From Eucommia ulmoides (Eukaryota; Streptophyta; Magnoliopsida; Garryales; Eucommiaceae): 64,000 nt of DNA. The notes beneath the pieces were generated by a model. That model had not been told where the DNA came from, did no database searches, and saw only the letters and a list, made by a program, of their open reading frames with translations. The position numbers were made by a program, and so were the translations under genes. Of this stretch, positions 1 to 11,349 are shown piece by piece. Location: the NCBI GenBank assembly GCA_016647705.1, contig CM028336.1, forward strand, positions 17,248,880 through 17,312,879, in the 5' to 3' direction. Position 1 is the stretch's first letter. Each line of letters starts with the position of its first letter.

Positions 1-233
1 AATTTTAATTAATTACTTAATCAATTTGTTTAATTGTTCAACTTTTGATATGAACTTAATGGGTCACACGCGAATGGAGAATGAAATTTTTAATAATCCT
101 TTAAAAGGAATGGATATTAATGTCGAACAGCTTAGAAGTTCAAGGGTCAAAGTGTAATATAAGAAAAAGGCGAGTCTAGGTGTTAACCCTAGACAACCTA
201 TCAAAGGGGCCACAGACATAGTACCCGCCCATC

Positions 234-1333
234 CAAGGTTTTAAATCGCGGTATCGGGTTACGTAACGGTAATGGTGGCGGTGTAACAGTATCGGGAGTA
301 TCGGCTTGTCTGTAACGGGAATCGGCTGTAACGGTCGTGAATTTTTTAAAATCACTAGAACATTCTCAAAAACTCAATAATAGTAATTTTTTTACTCTTT
401 TAACTCTTAATAAATACATTCTAATATATATTATGATATTTAACTACATGCACAACACAATAAAAATATGAAAAAAGACGAAAAATTGTCGTATTACCGA
501 AACAAATTGTCAGAATATGTAAAAAAAATTAAAATTTACAAAATATATATACATAATAAATGTATGTATGTATGTATGTATGTATATATAATATGTAGTA
601 TACACAAATGTGTAATTTTAAATTTTTATTAAAAAAATTGAGGGTTAATATGTTAATTTAATTTGATTTTAAAAAATTTGTGAGTCAATTATTATTTTAA
701 AATGCTATTTTTTGATATTTGGGCTTAATGCACATTCTAAAATTTTTATAGGGTAATTTATGTATTTTAAGATAAGAAGATAAGATCTCTATTTGCACAG
801 CTGCACTCCACCATCACTTTTGTCCTTGTAGAACTCAAAGGTCTCTCTCTCTACTCTGTGATCTTGCTGCGAAGCAAATGGCGAATGTTTGATCGTTTGT
901 TTGGTGATGGAGATGACGATTCCGGGCGTTCCGATGGCGAATATTTGATCATTTATTCTGGAGATGGCAATTTTGGGCGTTTGATGTTCAGCGATGGCAA
1001 TTTTCGGTGGTGATGGCAATTTCACGTGGTGGCGATGGCGATTTACGACGATGGTGATTTACGGCGAATTGGCAAGCTTTTGGGTTTCCTTATCTTCAAT
1101 AGCTTCTTGGTTTCAAACACTGAACAAGGCAGACATTGGCAAACTTGGAAAGCAACTGTAACGGCGTAACGGCCGTTACGCCTCTCTATAACGGCCGTAA
1201 CGCCCGTTACAAGCCCGTTACGGTGTGAATCGTCCCTAAACTCGAGTATCGGCCCTGTATCGGTATCGGAGGGGTCCTATGTCCAGTACGTATCGCCCAT
1301 TACGTACCATAACAGCCGATATTTAAAACCTTG
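234..1333 (-). mobile_element. non-autonomous hAT-type element, copy 1
   Basis: A 1,100-bp element with inverted ends CAAGGTTTTAAAT...ATTTAAAACCTTG, flanked by a perfect 8-bp target duplication CGCCCATC at 226-233 and 1334-1341. An 8-bp duplication is the hAT hallmark. The regions just inside both ends are packed with GTAACGG/CCGTTAC repeats, as expected of subterminal transposase-binding motifs. No transposase is present. An open frame at 789-1025 (minus) has a homologous frame in copy 2 at 28044-29362. Strand is set by that frame. Confidence 0.9.
561..588. repeat. GTAT microsatellite
   Basis: About seven GTAT units inside hAT copy 1. Confidence 0.85.
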
Positions 1334-1862
1334 CGCCCATCTCAAGCATATTGCCGTCGCCCCCATTATTCCATCATGTTGCTCTTTCAATTTTGATTGT
1401 CACTACCACCTAAAATCATACTTGAGCTACCTATTTCTATAGATTCATAACCATTATTTAAACGGAGTTCCTCATGTGGATATTGTTGGCGGCGAGACAC
1501 TTGTGCCACTCTTTGAAAAGCCAAATCAAATCAAGATTGAAGATCAACCGGCCAATAGGTTGAAACACATGGATAAGGTAACAAATATTTTCAACACATT
1601 AGATTCTATTCACATTTGTTTGGAACATGTTAATATGGATTGATTCGGGATTTAAGAATTATGGACTATTAAGATTGGATTAATTTTTTTGTATTCCGCT
1701 GTGCAAACCTAGGTATTTTAATAGCCGGTTCCTTCAAAACTACTACAAATGCATTAACCAATCAAAAAATAAGAACCGAAGAAACTAGAACACGAAGAAA
1801 TTGCATTTGATTTCATACATTACATAATTTTTACTCTTTTAAAAGTAAAAGAAACCACATAC

Positions 1863-1954
1863 CGCCATGATGCGGTGACCTCTGTAGCTAATATCCTCTC
1901 CCGTGTTTCAGGCAACTTTGTGTATCTATCCCTTATGAACCCTTCAAAACCTGA
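1863..1954 (-). CDS. UOX: urate oxidase, exon 5 (last exon in window)
   Basis: A 92-bp exon encoding SGFEGFIRDRYTKLPETRER, then ILATEVTASW plus two bases of an Arg codon, before a GTATGT donor at 1862. The acceptor is GACAG|TCAGG. This is the most diagnostic uricase segment. By alignment with the Aspergillus enzyme, Phe164 and Arg181 correspond to the urate-clamping Phe159 and Arg176. The five exons give 191 residues. The remaining roughly 118, including the Gln and His of the active site and the peroxisomal tail, should lie left of base 1. I searched 1-1862 on the minus strand and saw no further uricase exon. Confidence 0.93.
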
Positions 1955-2661
1955 CTGTCATTTCATAAATCCAATGACAACAGACAAACAAGCAAATCAA
2001 ATTTCAAGATATTTACTACCTGTACAACAACCATTTGATATTGTGCTAGCAGACGCAATTGTTTTGTGAATAATGTATCAACTCCAAAAGAATAAGAATA
2101 GAACTATTCAAGTAGAAAGGAATTTCTGAAGCCAACCAGCACACAGCAATACAACCAGGCTATACTTTCCTTTTGGATTGGGCTCTTTTTTCTTTTCTTT
2201 TCTTTTTTCCTTTTTCAAGTGTGCATGTATCTTTGCATACAGGCATGTGAGAATGCACGAGAAAGCGCCTGACTGTTTGATTTATTATTATTATTACTAA
2301 TATGGGTTCTCACTTCTGTTACAAGTTTCCACTGAGACATAATCTATAACATCTCTCAGCTGGCTTTAGTTCCCAAAATATTATGCTTGGTTATTTTATA
2401 ATGCTCAACATTAGTAAAAACAAGAAGAAATATATATTTCTATACATCTGAGTACGCAAAACACATCCATCCAAAAGGTAGCATATCCATGCGACCACGT
2501 TGTTGATCTCAATTCCAAGAGAAATGCGGAAAATTATGGACTCACAACTCAGTAGTTGGATGACCCCCCCCCTCCCCCAAAGTCACGTGATTTAAAAGTC
2601 ATATTAGCTACGGCAACCAAAGGAAGGATGAAAAAGCATATGATTATCTCAAATATCTTAC
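1955..2661 (-). other. uricase intron 4
   Basis: A 707-bp intron with GTAAGA donor and GACAG acceptor. It includes a pyrimidine-rich stretch near 2185-2215 and a C-run near 2561-2577. No inserted element is recognised. Confidence 0.85.
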
Positions 2662-2771
2662 TTTGGTTGTTTTCAATAATGCCATTCCTTCAATAGCAGA
2701 TGTCACCCGCAGGGCACCAGATTTCTTCCCTATGACTTCTGCGGTGTGTCTTTCAGATCCACGCTTGAAAC
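2662..2771 (-). CDS. UOX: urate oxidase, exon 4
   Basis: A 110-bp exon: two bases completing a Gly codon, then 36 codons encoding FKRGSERHTAEVIGKKSGAL and then RVTSAIEGMALLKTTK. The acceptor is CTCAG|GTTTC and the donor is AAA|GTAAGA. The segment EKSGAL..TS.I.G.ALLKTTQSGFE is typical of uricases. Here the last residue is Lys where homologs I know have Gln, and exon 5 supplies SGFE. No stops are present. Confidence 0.93.
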
Positions 2772-3000
2772 CTGAGAGGAAGAGTCCTGGTGCTTAGAAT
2801 TATTCCAGAAATCAAATATCCAAACGTTTGATGATCAATAGAGAATAACTAGAGATCCAGATCCCTGTGGTTATAGCAATAACCCTACATGGTCTATTAT
2901 CATGGGAAAGAATATGTGAGAAAATCATCAAACTGACCTCTCTTTTGGTTTTTGGGTTTTTTTGGTCTTTTCGTTTACTCCTTTTCTTGATTGTTGTTGT

Positions 3001-3025
3001 GTGTGTGTGTGGGGGGGGGGGGGTT
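3001..3025 (+). repeat. GT run followed by poly-G
   Basis: A short TG microsatellite directly followed by a run of G. Confidence 0.8.
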
Positions 3026-3159
3026 GTTAAGCGGAAGGCAAGAGACAGATCGGCTAAAGTTTTATAGGAACCAATAGTTTCTCCCAAAGGGTTGCCAATT
3101 CAATGAGCAATAAAGTGGAACCCTCATTTAATGTTGTAGGGGTTTCGACACTTTGTAAC

Positions 3160-3370
3160 CCTGAAATTTGACAAAAATCTCACTTTGTTCCCCATAGTTT
3201 CAATTTGAACTTATAACACCTTAAAGTTTTTGAATCAACCCACTATAGTAAAGTCATTATCCCCATCATAACTGTGGACAGAAAATAGTCACTTACAGCG
3301 CATATGATTATTTTTAAGGGGTTTTATAGGCATTTTCAGCCTCTTCTTTTACCCCTCCCATCCTCCTTCC
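3160..3370 (+). repeat. dispersed repeat, copy 1 (partner at 35508)
   Basis: Shares the order GAAATTTGAC, GGTTTCAATTT-like, ATAACA..CCTAAAGTT and CTTTTACCCCT blocks with 35508-35690 on the same strand. This looks like a fragment of a non-coding transposon family. The ends are not defined. Confidence 0.5.
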
Positions 3371-3498
3371 TATCAAAATATTTAAAAGTAAAAAATATAG
3401 ATGCAATATAATTTATGTTAATTGTCTTTTACCCCCTCTACTTTCACTAAGTATCATTTTATCCCCTACACTTTAAAAACCTATACTTTACTCTCTTC

Positions 3499-4510
3499 CA
3501 TAGTTGTTAAAGGCTCTAGGCGCACTAGGTGTCCCGGAGCCTAGGCACTAGGCGCACGGCGAGGCGCTAGCCTGAGCAACACCAGGCGCATGACATTTTA
3601 AAAAATAAATAAATTAATATATAGCACTTTTATATTACAAATCTAAAATCAAGAAGTAAAATTATGACTAAATTCTAATTAGAAAATATAAAATACACTC
3701 ACAAGTAGCCCGGAATTCCAAATGGAAGTTTTTAAACATACACAAACAAAGAGCAAACAAAAACACAATCAACCAAAATCTAAATAATCAAATATCATCG
3801 TCATCATACACTAGTCATTTAATTTGTCCTAACTCCTAACAAACAATTAAACGAACAAATAATAACAAAAATAAACTAAATAAATAATTAAATAATTAAT
3901 TAAGTAAATAAAATAAATAAAACATAAATAATTAATTAAGTAAATAAATAAATAAATAAATAAAACATAAATAATTAATTAAGTAAATAAATAAATAAAT
4001 AAATAAATAATTAAGTAAATAAATAAATAAATAGAAGACATACAGTCAGAGCAGCAGCAGCGGTCGAAGAAGAGAAATCGAAGCAGTAGCAACGATCGAT
4101 CGACGAAATCGGAGCAGCAGCAGCAACGATCGATCGACGAAATCGGAACAGCAACAGTAACGATCAACGAAATCGATGGAGAAATCGAAGGAAATAGAAG
4201 GAAATCGAAGTGCGATTCTGTTCCGAGTCTTAATCAAAGGCAGATTGTGCAGGTAAGGGGTCTGGGACCTCTGGGTATTTATATGGGACTTGAGCTAGGG
4301 CTAATTCAAGATTCAATAAAAGCAACGGATTCAATAAAAACGCCTTGTCCACCACAGGCGCGCCTCCGGCGACGCATGCAACTGTCGCTCAGGCGGTACA
4401 AGTGCGTGCTTCTTGTACCTTCATCGCCTGGACCTGAGCGAAGCGCAAGTCCAGCGACCTGAGGCGCCTTGCGCCTAGGCGAGCGCCTGAGCGCGCCTTT
4501 GACAACTATG
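3499..4510. mobile_element. non-autonomous hAT-type element (CATAGTTGT family)
   Basis: Inverted ends CATAGTTGTTAAAGGC and GCCTTTGACAACTATG are bounded by a perfect 8-bp target duplication CTCTCTTC at 3491-3498 and 4511-4518. The subterminal regions are dense in TAGGCGC-type motifs on both sides, up to about 100 bp deep. The interior holds TAAA-rich arrays at 3840-4030 and a CAGCAG/CGATCGA repeat at 4045-4180. No transposase is present. Confidence 0.9.
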
Positions 4511-6393
4511 CTCTCTTCTACTTTCTGAAAGCTCATTATTATGTTTTATATCATACATGTGATAGTGGAAGATAAGGTTAATTCAACCTAACCATTTGCT
4601 TCCTCATATTCTTTGTTGTTTCCCTTACCTCTTCACCTCAAACAAGTTGCCTCACGAGTGGGTCTTCAATTCAACTATATGTCTGCCCATAAGTGCAGTC
4701 AAGTAGGAGGGTAACCATTTTAATCCAAAAAAAAGGAGGACAATCGGTATCCTAAATTAGGAACGTACATTACAAGGACGCTCATTATTTACATTTGGAG
4801 ACATCTAGGATTGGACTTGGGAATAAAAAAAATTGGGAAACTCATAATCCCCCCAAACCCACTTCTCACAACCCTAAAGCCTCACTCGAAGACATTCGGC
4901 CCTCTATGTCTCCCTCTCCCCCATCTCTCTCACACTCCCCGGGCATTGCTTTCGTATTTTCAGACAAGGCCCAGCGTGAACTTCGGGCTACCCAAGGCTC
5001 AAGCCCAAGGGTTGAGCTTTTCAATAATATATGACAGTCATATATTACCTATGAAATGAAAATTGAAAACGTTTCTAACACTATTGGCAGCAGATAACAG
5101 ATGCAGTTTTGCAGCAGGCGGTCAAATGACCATTTCATTATTAAAATATAAATTATAATTCAAACAACCAGGTTGCAAATACACAAACCGTCTTTAATTA
5201 ATATGTAAACCCCCCTGAAAAAAGTATAAATAGCCTCATCCTCTTCCATTTGTTCAACACCAACTCAAACTCTCTCTACTTCATTCTTTCTCAAGCTTTA
5301 ATAAAGTAAAAAATTGAAAGAGAAAACGATTAACTTTTAAGTACTTCCAAACTATTTTAAAAAGTAACAAATAATAATAATAATAATAATAGTAAAACTG
5401 AAAGCCCAACAGTGCATATTGGGATTGGGCCGAACTGTCCTGGCCTGAAGAATGGTAAAAGCCTGATGTGCCCAGGCCCAATCGAGCTTCCACTTTTTTG
5501 GGGCGGGCCGGACCGTGGTCTACTTGCACTTAGCTCCCTCATCCAGAGTGAAACTCTAGTCCTTTCACTCTCCGTCTCAAAGACACCATGGGGGTTCAAA
5601 AGGCAATTGTGTGAGAGAAACCAGTATCATTAGCCATTACGAGACATCAATCTGATCAACAAGAACCCGGTCGCCATTCCTTCACGGCCTCTGCTCGTTT
5701 CTCCATCAGTCATTTGTGAATACAAAAAAATGATGAGTTGGATTTGGGATTTAGGGATGAGAGGTAAAATTTGAGTTTTAATTTTTTCATCATTTTGGCT
5801 GAAATTTATAATTATTCATTTTCTTGAATTTAGATAAGATTTTTACACTATACTGAACTGGATATGTGAATTTCTTTAACATATCTCAGCTTCCATTTCT
5901 CTTTGTTTCAGATTGTTGTCCTGCCAAATGACCCTGGAGCAGTATCTTACAAATGACTGAAGAGGTGAGACCATTGGCTACTTAAATGGAAAGACCAAAA
6001 CAGGGGTAAGGATAGCAAGATTCAACAGCAGCATCCAGCATTAGCAAATAGAACTCCATTTGCAGACAACAATCAAATACAAAAGTAGTAGATATTTTAT
6101 ACCTAATTGACGGATATCATTATTTGAGAAAAACGGTAAGCTTCTGTAGTCGTGATTCTTATGTATTATTCTTGGATGAGTATTGTTCAGTTTTTGGACT
6201 AGAAAATGCACTCACCAATGACTAGATTAGTAATATATATATATGCATTGCATATCATTGAATATGGTAACAGAAACAATTTTTTAATTGGTGTAGAATT
6301 TGTTTCATTCCCATGGAATTCAACACTATTTTTGCAAAACATGCAATAATTGTTGATGAGAGTATTTTCGGGCACCACTGAGTCAAGCACCTG

Positions 6394-6577
6394 AAGAGGA
6401 GCCTTGGCGTAACTGTAAGAGTTGTCACCATGTGACCTGGAGGTCACGGGTTTGAGTCGTGGAAACAGCCTCTTGCAAAAAAAGAAAGGTACGGTTGCGT
6501 ACAATAGACCTAAGTGGTCCGACCCTTCCCCAGACCCAGCACATAGCAGGAGCTTTGTAGTACCGAACTGCCCTTTT
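6394..6577 (+). mobile_element. Au-type SINE
   Basis: A 184-bp tRNA-derived short interspersed element. Recognisable Au blocks are GGCGTAAC, CCATGTGACCTGGAGGTCAC, the B-box-like GGGTTTGAGTC, AACAGCCTCTTGCA, GCGTACAATAGACC and the end CTGCCCTTTT. A 17-bp target duplication flanks it, at 6377-6393 and 6578-6594, with two mismatches. It is moved in trans by LINE machinery and encodes no protein. Confidence 0.93.
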
Positions 6578-6779
6578 ACTGAGTTAAGCATCTGGGGCCC
6601 AGCCACTTGTCTGTCCTCGTAGTGACATAGACGCATTCCAGAATCCGAGCGCCATGCTAAAATATATGCCAACCACGGCTCCTCCCTAGAATCTTATTTG
6701 CACCTAAGGCCGAGCAAGGGGCCCCGCAGAGATGTGTCGCCCTGAGCTCTGCGTCGTACCCAAGACGGCCGACTTCAGT

Positions 6780-7344
6780 GACTCAGCTGTTCGCCTCGAC
6801 CGGCTCCCCATTCCAACTCATTTCTACTCCAAGACTCCATGGATTTCCACTCTTCTCCATCAGGTCCCCATCGCAGGCCTGACAAAGGCCCGCGGACTTC
6901 GTCAAATGGAGCCAAAAGCCCAAACCCAATGATTATCTCCTAAACGCCTCGGATTATCCGCTAAACACAGGATTTCGACCAATTAACCGTGTTTAAGCTC
7001 GACTAATTCTCCAACGCTTATATACACCAGGGCCTATGCAAGCCCGAAGTACGCTTTATTACGTGCATGCATTGAGTTCACTTACTTACTTAACGCATTA
7101 CTGTACCTCTTCTCTCTAAGCTCTCATGCCGGAGGGGCTTCGTTGGGACAAATCCCGATCAGAACATTCTGCAGGTACCACCCCCCGAGGGGAGCAGGAT
7201 TCTAGGCATAGCAGATCAATCCTCTTATGACCCAGTACAGTTCACCTGAAGAATTTTCAACCGCCAACTTCACCTCAGCAAGAGGATCCATCTATCATCC
7301 AACTGGACCATACTCGAGGTGTGTACCAATTTTATACACCAACA
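6780..7344 (+). repeat. LTR-like repeat, copy 1 (inverted partner at 60829)
   Basis: Has LTR architecture: TATATACACC near 7020, then GGAGGGGCTTCG..GGGACAAATCC, and an end in CTCGAGGTGT...CACCAACA. The same blocks occur on the minus strand at 61400-60829, including CCAAGACTCCAT, AATGATTATCTCCTAAAC and GGACCATACTCGAGGTGT. The left limit is uncertain. No coding region is attached, so this is probably a solo LTR or TRIM-like remnant. Confidence 0.6.
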
Positions 7345-8111
7345 ATTGTCTAGGGCGATGATTAAGTAGCAAAAAAAAAAAATCCTATCGACAAGTTATC
7401 TGTTTATAGTTGAGTACAATCCTGCTTCAATTTTTTATTTTTTTTAGTATGTGAAATTTGAGATTTTGTAAATTCTACTGTAAAATCATCTACAAACTAG
7501 ATAACTGCTTGTGAAAATTGGCACTTGCCAATCTTCTTAGTTTGCCCTCTTAATTTGTCTTTGACTCTCCTTTTTACATATGTCCATCCATCAACACATA
7601 CAAGGGACTTCCTGATTTTCAACAACATAATCAAGGATGGCGATGGCCTGTGAAACCTCAATGCAGTGCATCACATATCATCAAATAGGTCAAATTCATC
7701 TTCACTATATTGCTTCGGTTGGGGGTGGCAAGAATTCTAGGTCTTTTCGGCGAACCTCTCATTTCCATTGGGTGATTTGGTGCACCTTGAACCGAGAAGG
7801 CTATGATGGAAACTCAAATCAATTGATGATTTTTGCACCATTGTCTCAATACAATGACAATTGTCATTTTATCAAATGTTATTTTGAAATTGTAACGCTT
7901 TTATTAAATTTTCTATTCATGTCTGCTCAATTTATAATCACTATTTGTTAATAGGTCGTAAAAAAAATCATTGTTAATCATGTTATTGCTCATTGTAGGC
8001 GTATTTATTATGACACAAGCCAATAGAATTCAGATTATTGGTTAATCATACACTATTGATTACTGGTGTTATGTGGTTAATGCGGTAAGTAGGAGTGAAA
8101 GATGTGAACCT

Positions 8112-8266
8112 TGGGTACAATAGTAAGGTTGCTACATTGTGATGAGAAGGTAGTTCAAATCTTGAAAACAACCTCTCTGTGTGCAAGGGCAAAGTCGCAT
8201 TAAATCTGCCCTCTCCATACCTCAGCAATAGCGAGAGCCTCCGCGCACTAGGCTGCCCCATTTTTT
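8112..8266 (+). mobile_element. degenerate tRNA-related SINE
   Basis: Keeps the SINE order of the Au element: GGTACAATAGTAAGGTTGC (A-box region), GTAGTTCAAATC (B-box), AACAACCTCTCTG, CCATACCTCAGCAATAG and an end GGCTGCCCCATTTTTT. It is well diverged from the copy at 6394. No clean target duplication was found. Confidence 0.6.
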
Positions 8267-8630
8267 AGCGAAGATATTGTCTCCAAGCATTGGTGTTCAG
8301 GAAAGAAAGATAGTACCTTCAAGCAAGGGAGGTTTAACACCATATCTTGGCTGATATACTTATTACTAGCAATTTTCAGATTCTTACCTTGATTTAGTTC
8401 CTTTAGCCCAGAAATATGGACTCCGACGTTCCTAGGTTCTGGACACTGGTGTCCTAGGATTAGTCACAGAATTGCGTATAGAAGTGATGATGGTGAATGA
8501 ATTGGTGCATGCAGTTTTATTAGTGCGTTTAGACACTTGTTTACACTTGTTCTATAATATTTATCAAGCTACAAGACGGAAACAAATTTTATTCATAATA
8601 TCATTATCCTAATCTCATAAATAAAATGAA

Positions 8631-8960
8631 TGTTTAAATCCCGTATCAGTTACTTGAGACTTCCCAAAGTAGCATGTTAATCAAATGGGTTATTCCATCA
8701 ATTGTCTTAAGATTTTAAGTTGGAACCTCCGAAGATAGTATCAGAGATGGATTGTGGGAAGTCTCATCCTTTTATCCCCTGAGTCATCTAACCCTCTTTG
8801 ATCCGTTTTCCGGCCATCACCTCATCTGTCAGAAGATTGCACATGAGGATGGATGTTGAACCTCACATTGGCTACTTGAGACTTCCCAAACTAGCAAATT
8901 AATCAAAGGGGATACTCAACCTATTGTCATATGATTTTAAGTCGAAACCTCCAAGAAAAT
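8631..8960 (+). repeat. tandemly duplicated LTR-end fragment
   Basis: Two direct units about 222 bp apart begin TGTTTAAATCCCGTATCAG (8631) and TGTTGAACCTCACATTGG (8854). Both continue with TACTTGAGACTTCCCAAA and TTTTAAGT..GAAACCTCC-like sequence. TGTTGAA..CACAT is a common start of plant LTRs. No internal region is attached. Confidence 0.55.
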
Positions 8961-9674
8961 GAATATTCCGAGCTCTACCCCATGGCTCCAACCAAATTTG
9001 CATCTCTATGTTTCCCAACTAGAGCTAAAGCCTAGATTCATCAGGCCAGCACCTAATGATGGACAAGTTTTTTCTTTGAGCTGTGAAATAATTTATGCTT
9101 ACCTATCCTTCAAAGATGATTAGCAACTCCTACAGAGACCATTACAAACGCATTTTGAAGCCCTGAAATAACATAGGATTTTGGTAGAACATCTTATCAA
9201 AATTTCAAATTTTGGTGATATTAAAACACACAATGTATGAGAAAATGAAAGGTTTACATATTGCATCTCACCCTCATATCGTCATTCGATAATTTAAACA
9301 ACCCAGAAACATATCATCATAGCTCTTCAGCATGCATAATTGTAGCTCATTTAGGTACTATTTCGCAGCTTACAGTTACAGCTGAAGCAACCCCCATGCC
9401 AAGCATAGGATCAATCTTAAAAGCTTGTAATAGAATATTAAATTAAATAAAATCAGTGACTGGAAAGAATAGAGTTCGGTACATATACATCTAAAAAAAA
9501 TAGAAATATAACAAGTAGAGGGAAAAAATAATTTTACAGCACTTTCGAAGACAAGATAAAAGATGAACGACAAGGATCTTAATGATTTAGATCCTAGCTC
9601 TTAAAGTCGCATAACGTACATCATATCATGCAACAGAATCGCACTTGTGCAGTCAATTAATTGGAAAGACTAAC

Positions 9675-9750
9675 CATGTTCATGAGGCTGACCATCGATA
9701 TCTACACGCTCCCATGTCTTTTCAACTATCTTGATGATGGCAGTGGTCAC
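9675..9750 (-). CDS. UOX: urate oxidase, exon 3
   Basis: A 76-bp exon encoding VTTAIIKIVEKTWERVDI then DGQPHEH plus the first base of a glycine codon. It matches the uricase stretch that follows FYQQ (plant homologs read V-TAI-NI-EKPWERV-IDG-PH-HGF). The acceptor is GTAG|GTGACC and the donor is ATG|GTTAGT. The phase-1 exit fits the phase-1 start of exon 4, rebuilding the codon GGT. The 20-kb intron before it holds three Copia elements. Confidence 0.92.
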
Positions 9751-11349
9751 CTACACCCACAGAAGAAGAGAATTTGAATGATTGCCACAAACTATAAGAC
9801 ACAAGGCGAACTATAGAAGCACCAGAAAAATACATAGCTCGTCATCTAAAACACATCTACAAATATGTAGGTTTCAGGTCAACTACTTCTAATAGAGCTC
9901 TAGTTAGAGCCAAAAGTCCAGAAATTTAAGAGATAATGATTCTATTAATATATGCATGGATACATACAAAATATATCTATATATATGAAAAACAAAACTA
10001 TTCAACAGTATAGACAGAAACATCATAAGGAAAAGTTACTTTTGCACATGCAAAAAAACATAGTCACCTCAAATTTTATCATAGTTTAGTCCTAATGCAA
10101 AACATAACAAGGTTTTACCGTGATTCTTGATGCCATAGTTACCTCTATAAACTAGAGCAACACTCTGACTGTCCTTGGTTCTCCACATGATGCATGAATT
10201 AGTATTTTATTTAAAAAATCATCATACGGCCTTAAGCAGTCTCCTTAAGCTTGGGTCGGCATATAAATGGTGTTATTGAGTTTGGCTTTTGAAGGTGTGG
10301 AGTATACAACAATTTGTTCTATATACTGACAACAACAGATTGGATAATGTTGATTGAGATGGATGGCATGTTAGTTCCAGCCTTACAAGTGATCATTGTA
10401 ATGGAGAGTAAGATTTGTACTAAGATACGGGACAACTTGCGTATTTTTGGGGCACTAAACTAGCCAAATCAATTCACAACATCTTTTTATTTCAAAAAAT
10501 ATGTTCTCGAACCTTGACTAACTGAGGCAAGAATGTTAAAAGTCAAACCAATAGATACACTTATGGACATAGTTATTGAAGGCCCTAGGCACACCGATGA
10601 TCGATTGGAATATTTGTATACTAAACTATTGGGTCGTCACAATCATGAAGTACATTGTAAAGCACATGATTCATATACAAGGGTATTGTTACTTGTCTAC
10701 GTTCAGATATCTTTGATCGTCTTTATTATAACATGGACACTTGGCTATATGACATTAGATGTTTTCCTTGAAAGACCTTTGTTCGGACAATAATAGAAAC
10801 ATATGCAAATATAGAGGACAACGCTATTGGCACTCCCATAAAGTCCTCCACTCAACAATCTCCATTGAGGAGAATTGGACAAAAAAGCCCTTAACTATTT
10901 TCCAACTTTTAATCTCCTCTCTTATTTCTCTTTGTTAGTTTTCTTCATCCACAAGTAGCCAACTATAACATATACTCTTCCTTCTTGACACTCAACACTC
11001 ATCTCCTTAGCAGGCCCTATCAAATAAAAAGGGAACATCACTCCAAATGGAGGTAATTGAAGTCATTTCACTCTTTTTTCTTTATTATGCAGTACTCTCT
11101 CTCTCTCGAGCTAATTGACTATGAGTATGCATTACATTTATCTTCACCCGATCCTCAATCAGTTGTGTTCCTCCATTTCAAAGAGCAATTTCAACTGTTC
11201 TCAATCAGCTGTATTCCTCCATTTCAATGAACAATTTCAACTATTCCTTTTTTAACTGCCTACTATTATTTCAACTATTTCATGTTAAACAGGTGGTTCC
11301 GAAATCATTTAACAGGACCAGTTAACAGTGTCCTTACTTTTCAGCGCTC

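Larger units (their letters stand above)
1..1862 (-). other. uricase intron 5 (partial)
   Basis: The sequence beyond the exon 5 donor, up to the window edge. It holds the hAT-type element at 234-1333, a GTAT microsatellite at about 561-588, and an unassigned open stretch on the plus strand at about 1436-1640. No uricase exon is seen. Confidence 0.7.
2772..9674 (-). other. uricase intron 3
   Basis: A 6.9-kb intron with GTTAGT donor and CTCAG acceptor. Recognised contents are a dispersed repeat near 3160, a hAT-type MITE (3499-4510), an Au SINE (6394-6577), an LTR-like repeat (about 6780-7344), a degenerate SINE (about 8112-8266) and a duplicated LTR-end fragment (8631-8960). At 5200-5300 a CCCCCC run is followed by TATAAATAGC, like an LTR promoter, but I cannot assign it. 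4520-5200, 5640-6370, 7350-8040 and 8970-9670 show no gene. Confidence 0.85.

Noticed and set aside
1..1862. Search for uricase exon 6 on the minus strand
   Set aside because: No match to the expected segment after ATEVTASWR was seen. The exon is presumed left of the window.
4046..4237. Serine/cysteine/leucine-rich frames
   Set aside because: They come from CAGCAG and CGATCGA repeats inside the hAT-type MITE.
6199..6672. 157-codon minus-strand frame
   Set aside because: It runs antisense through the SINE and is not a gene.
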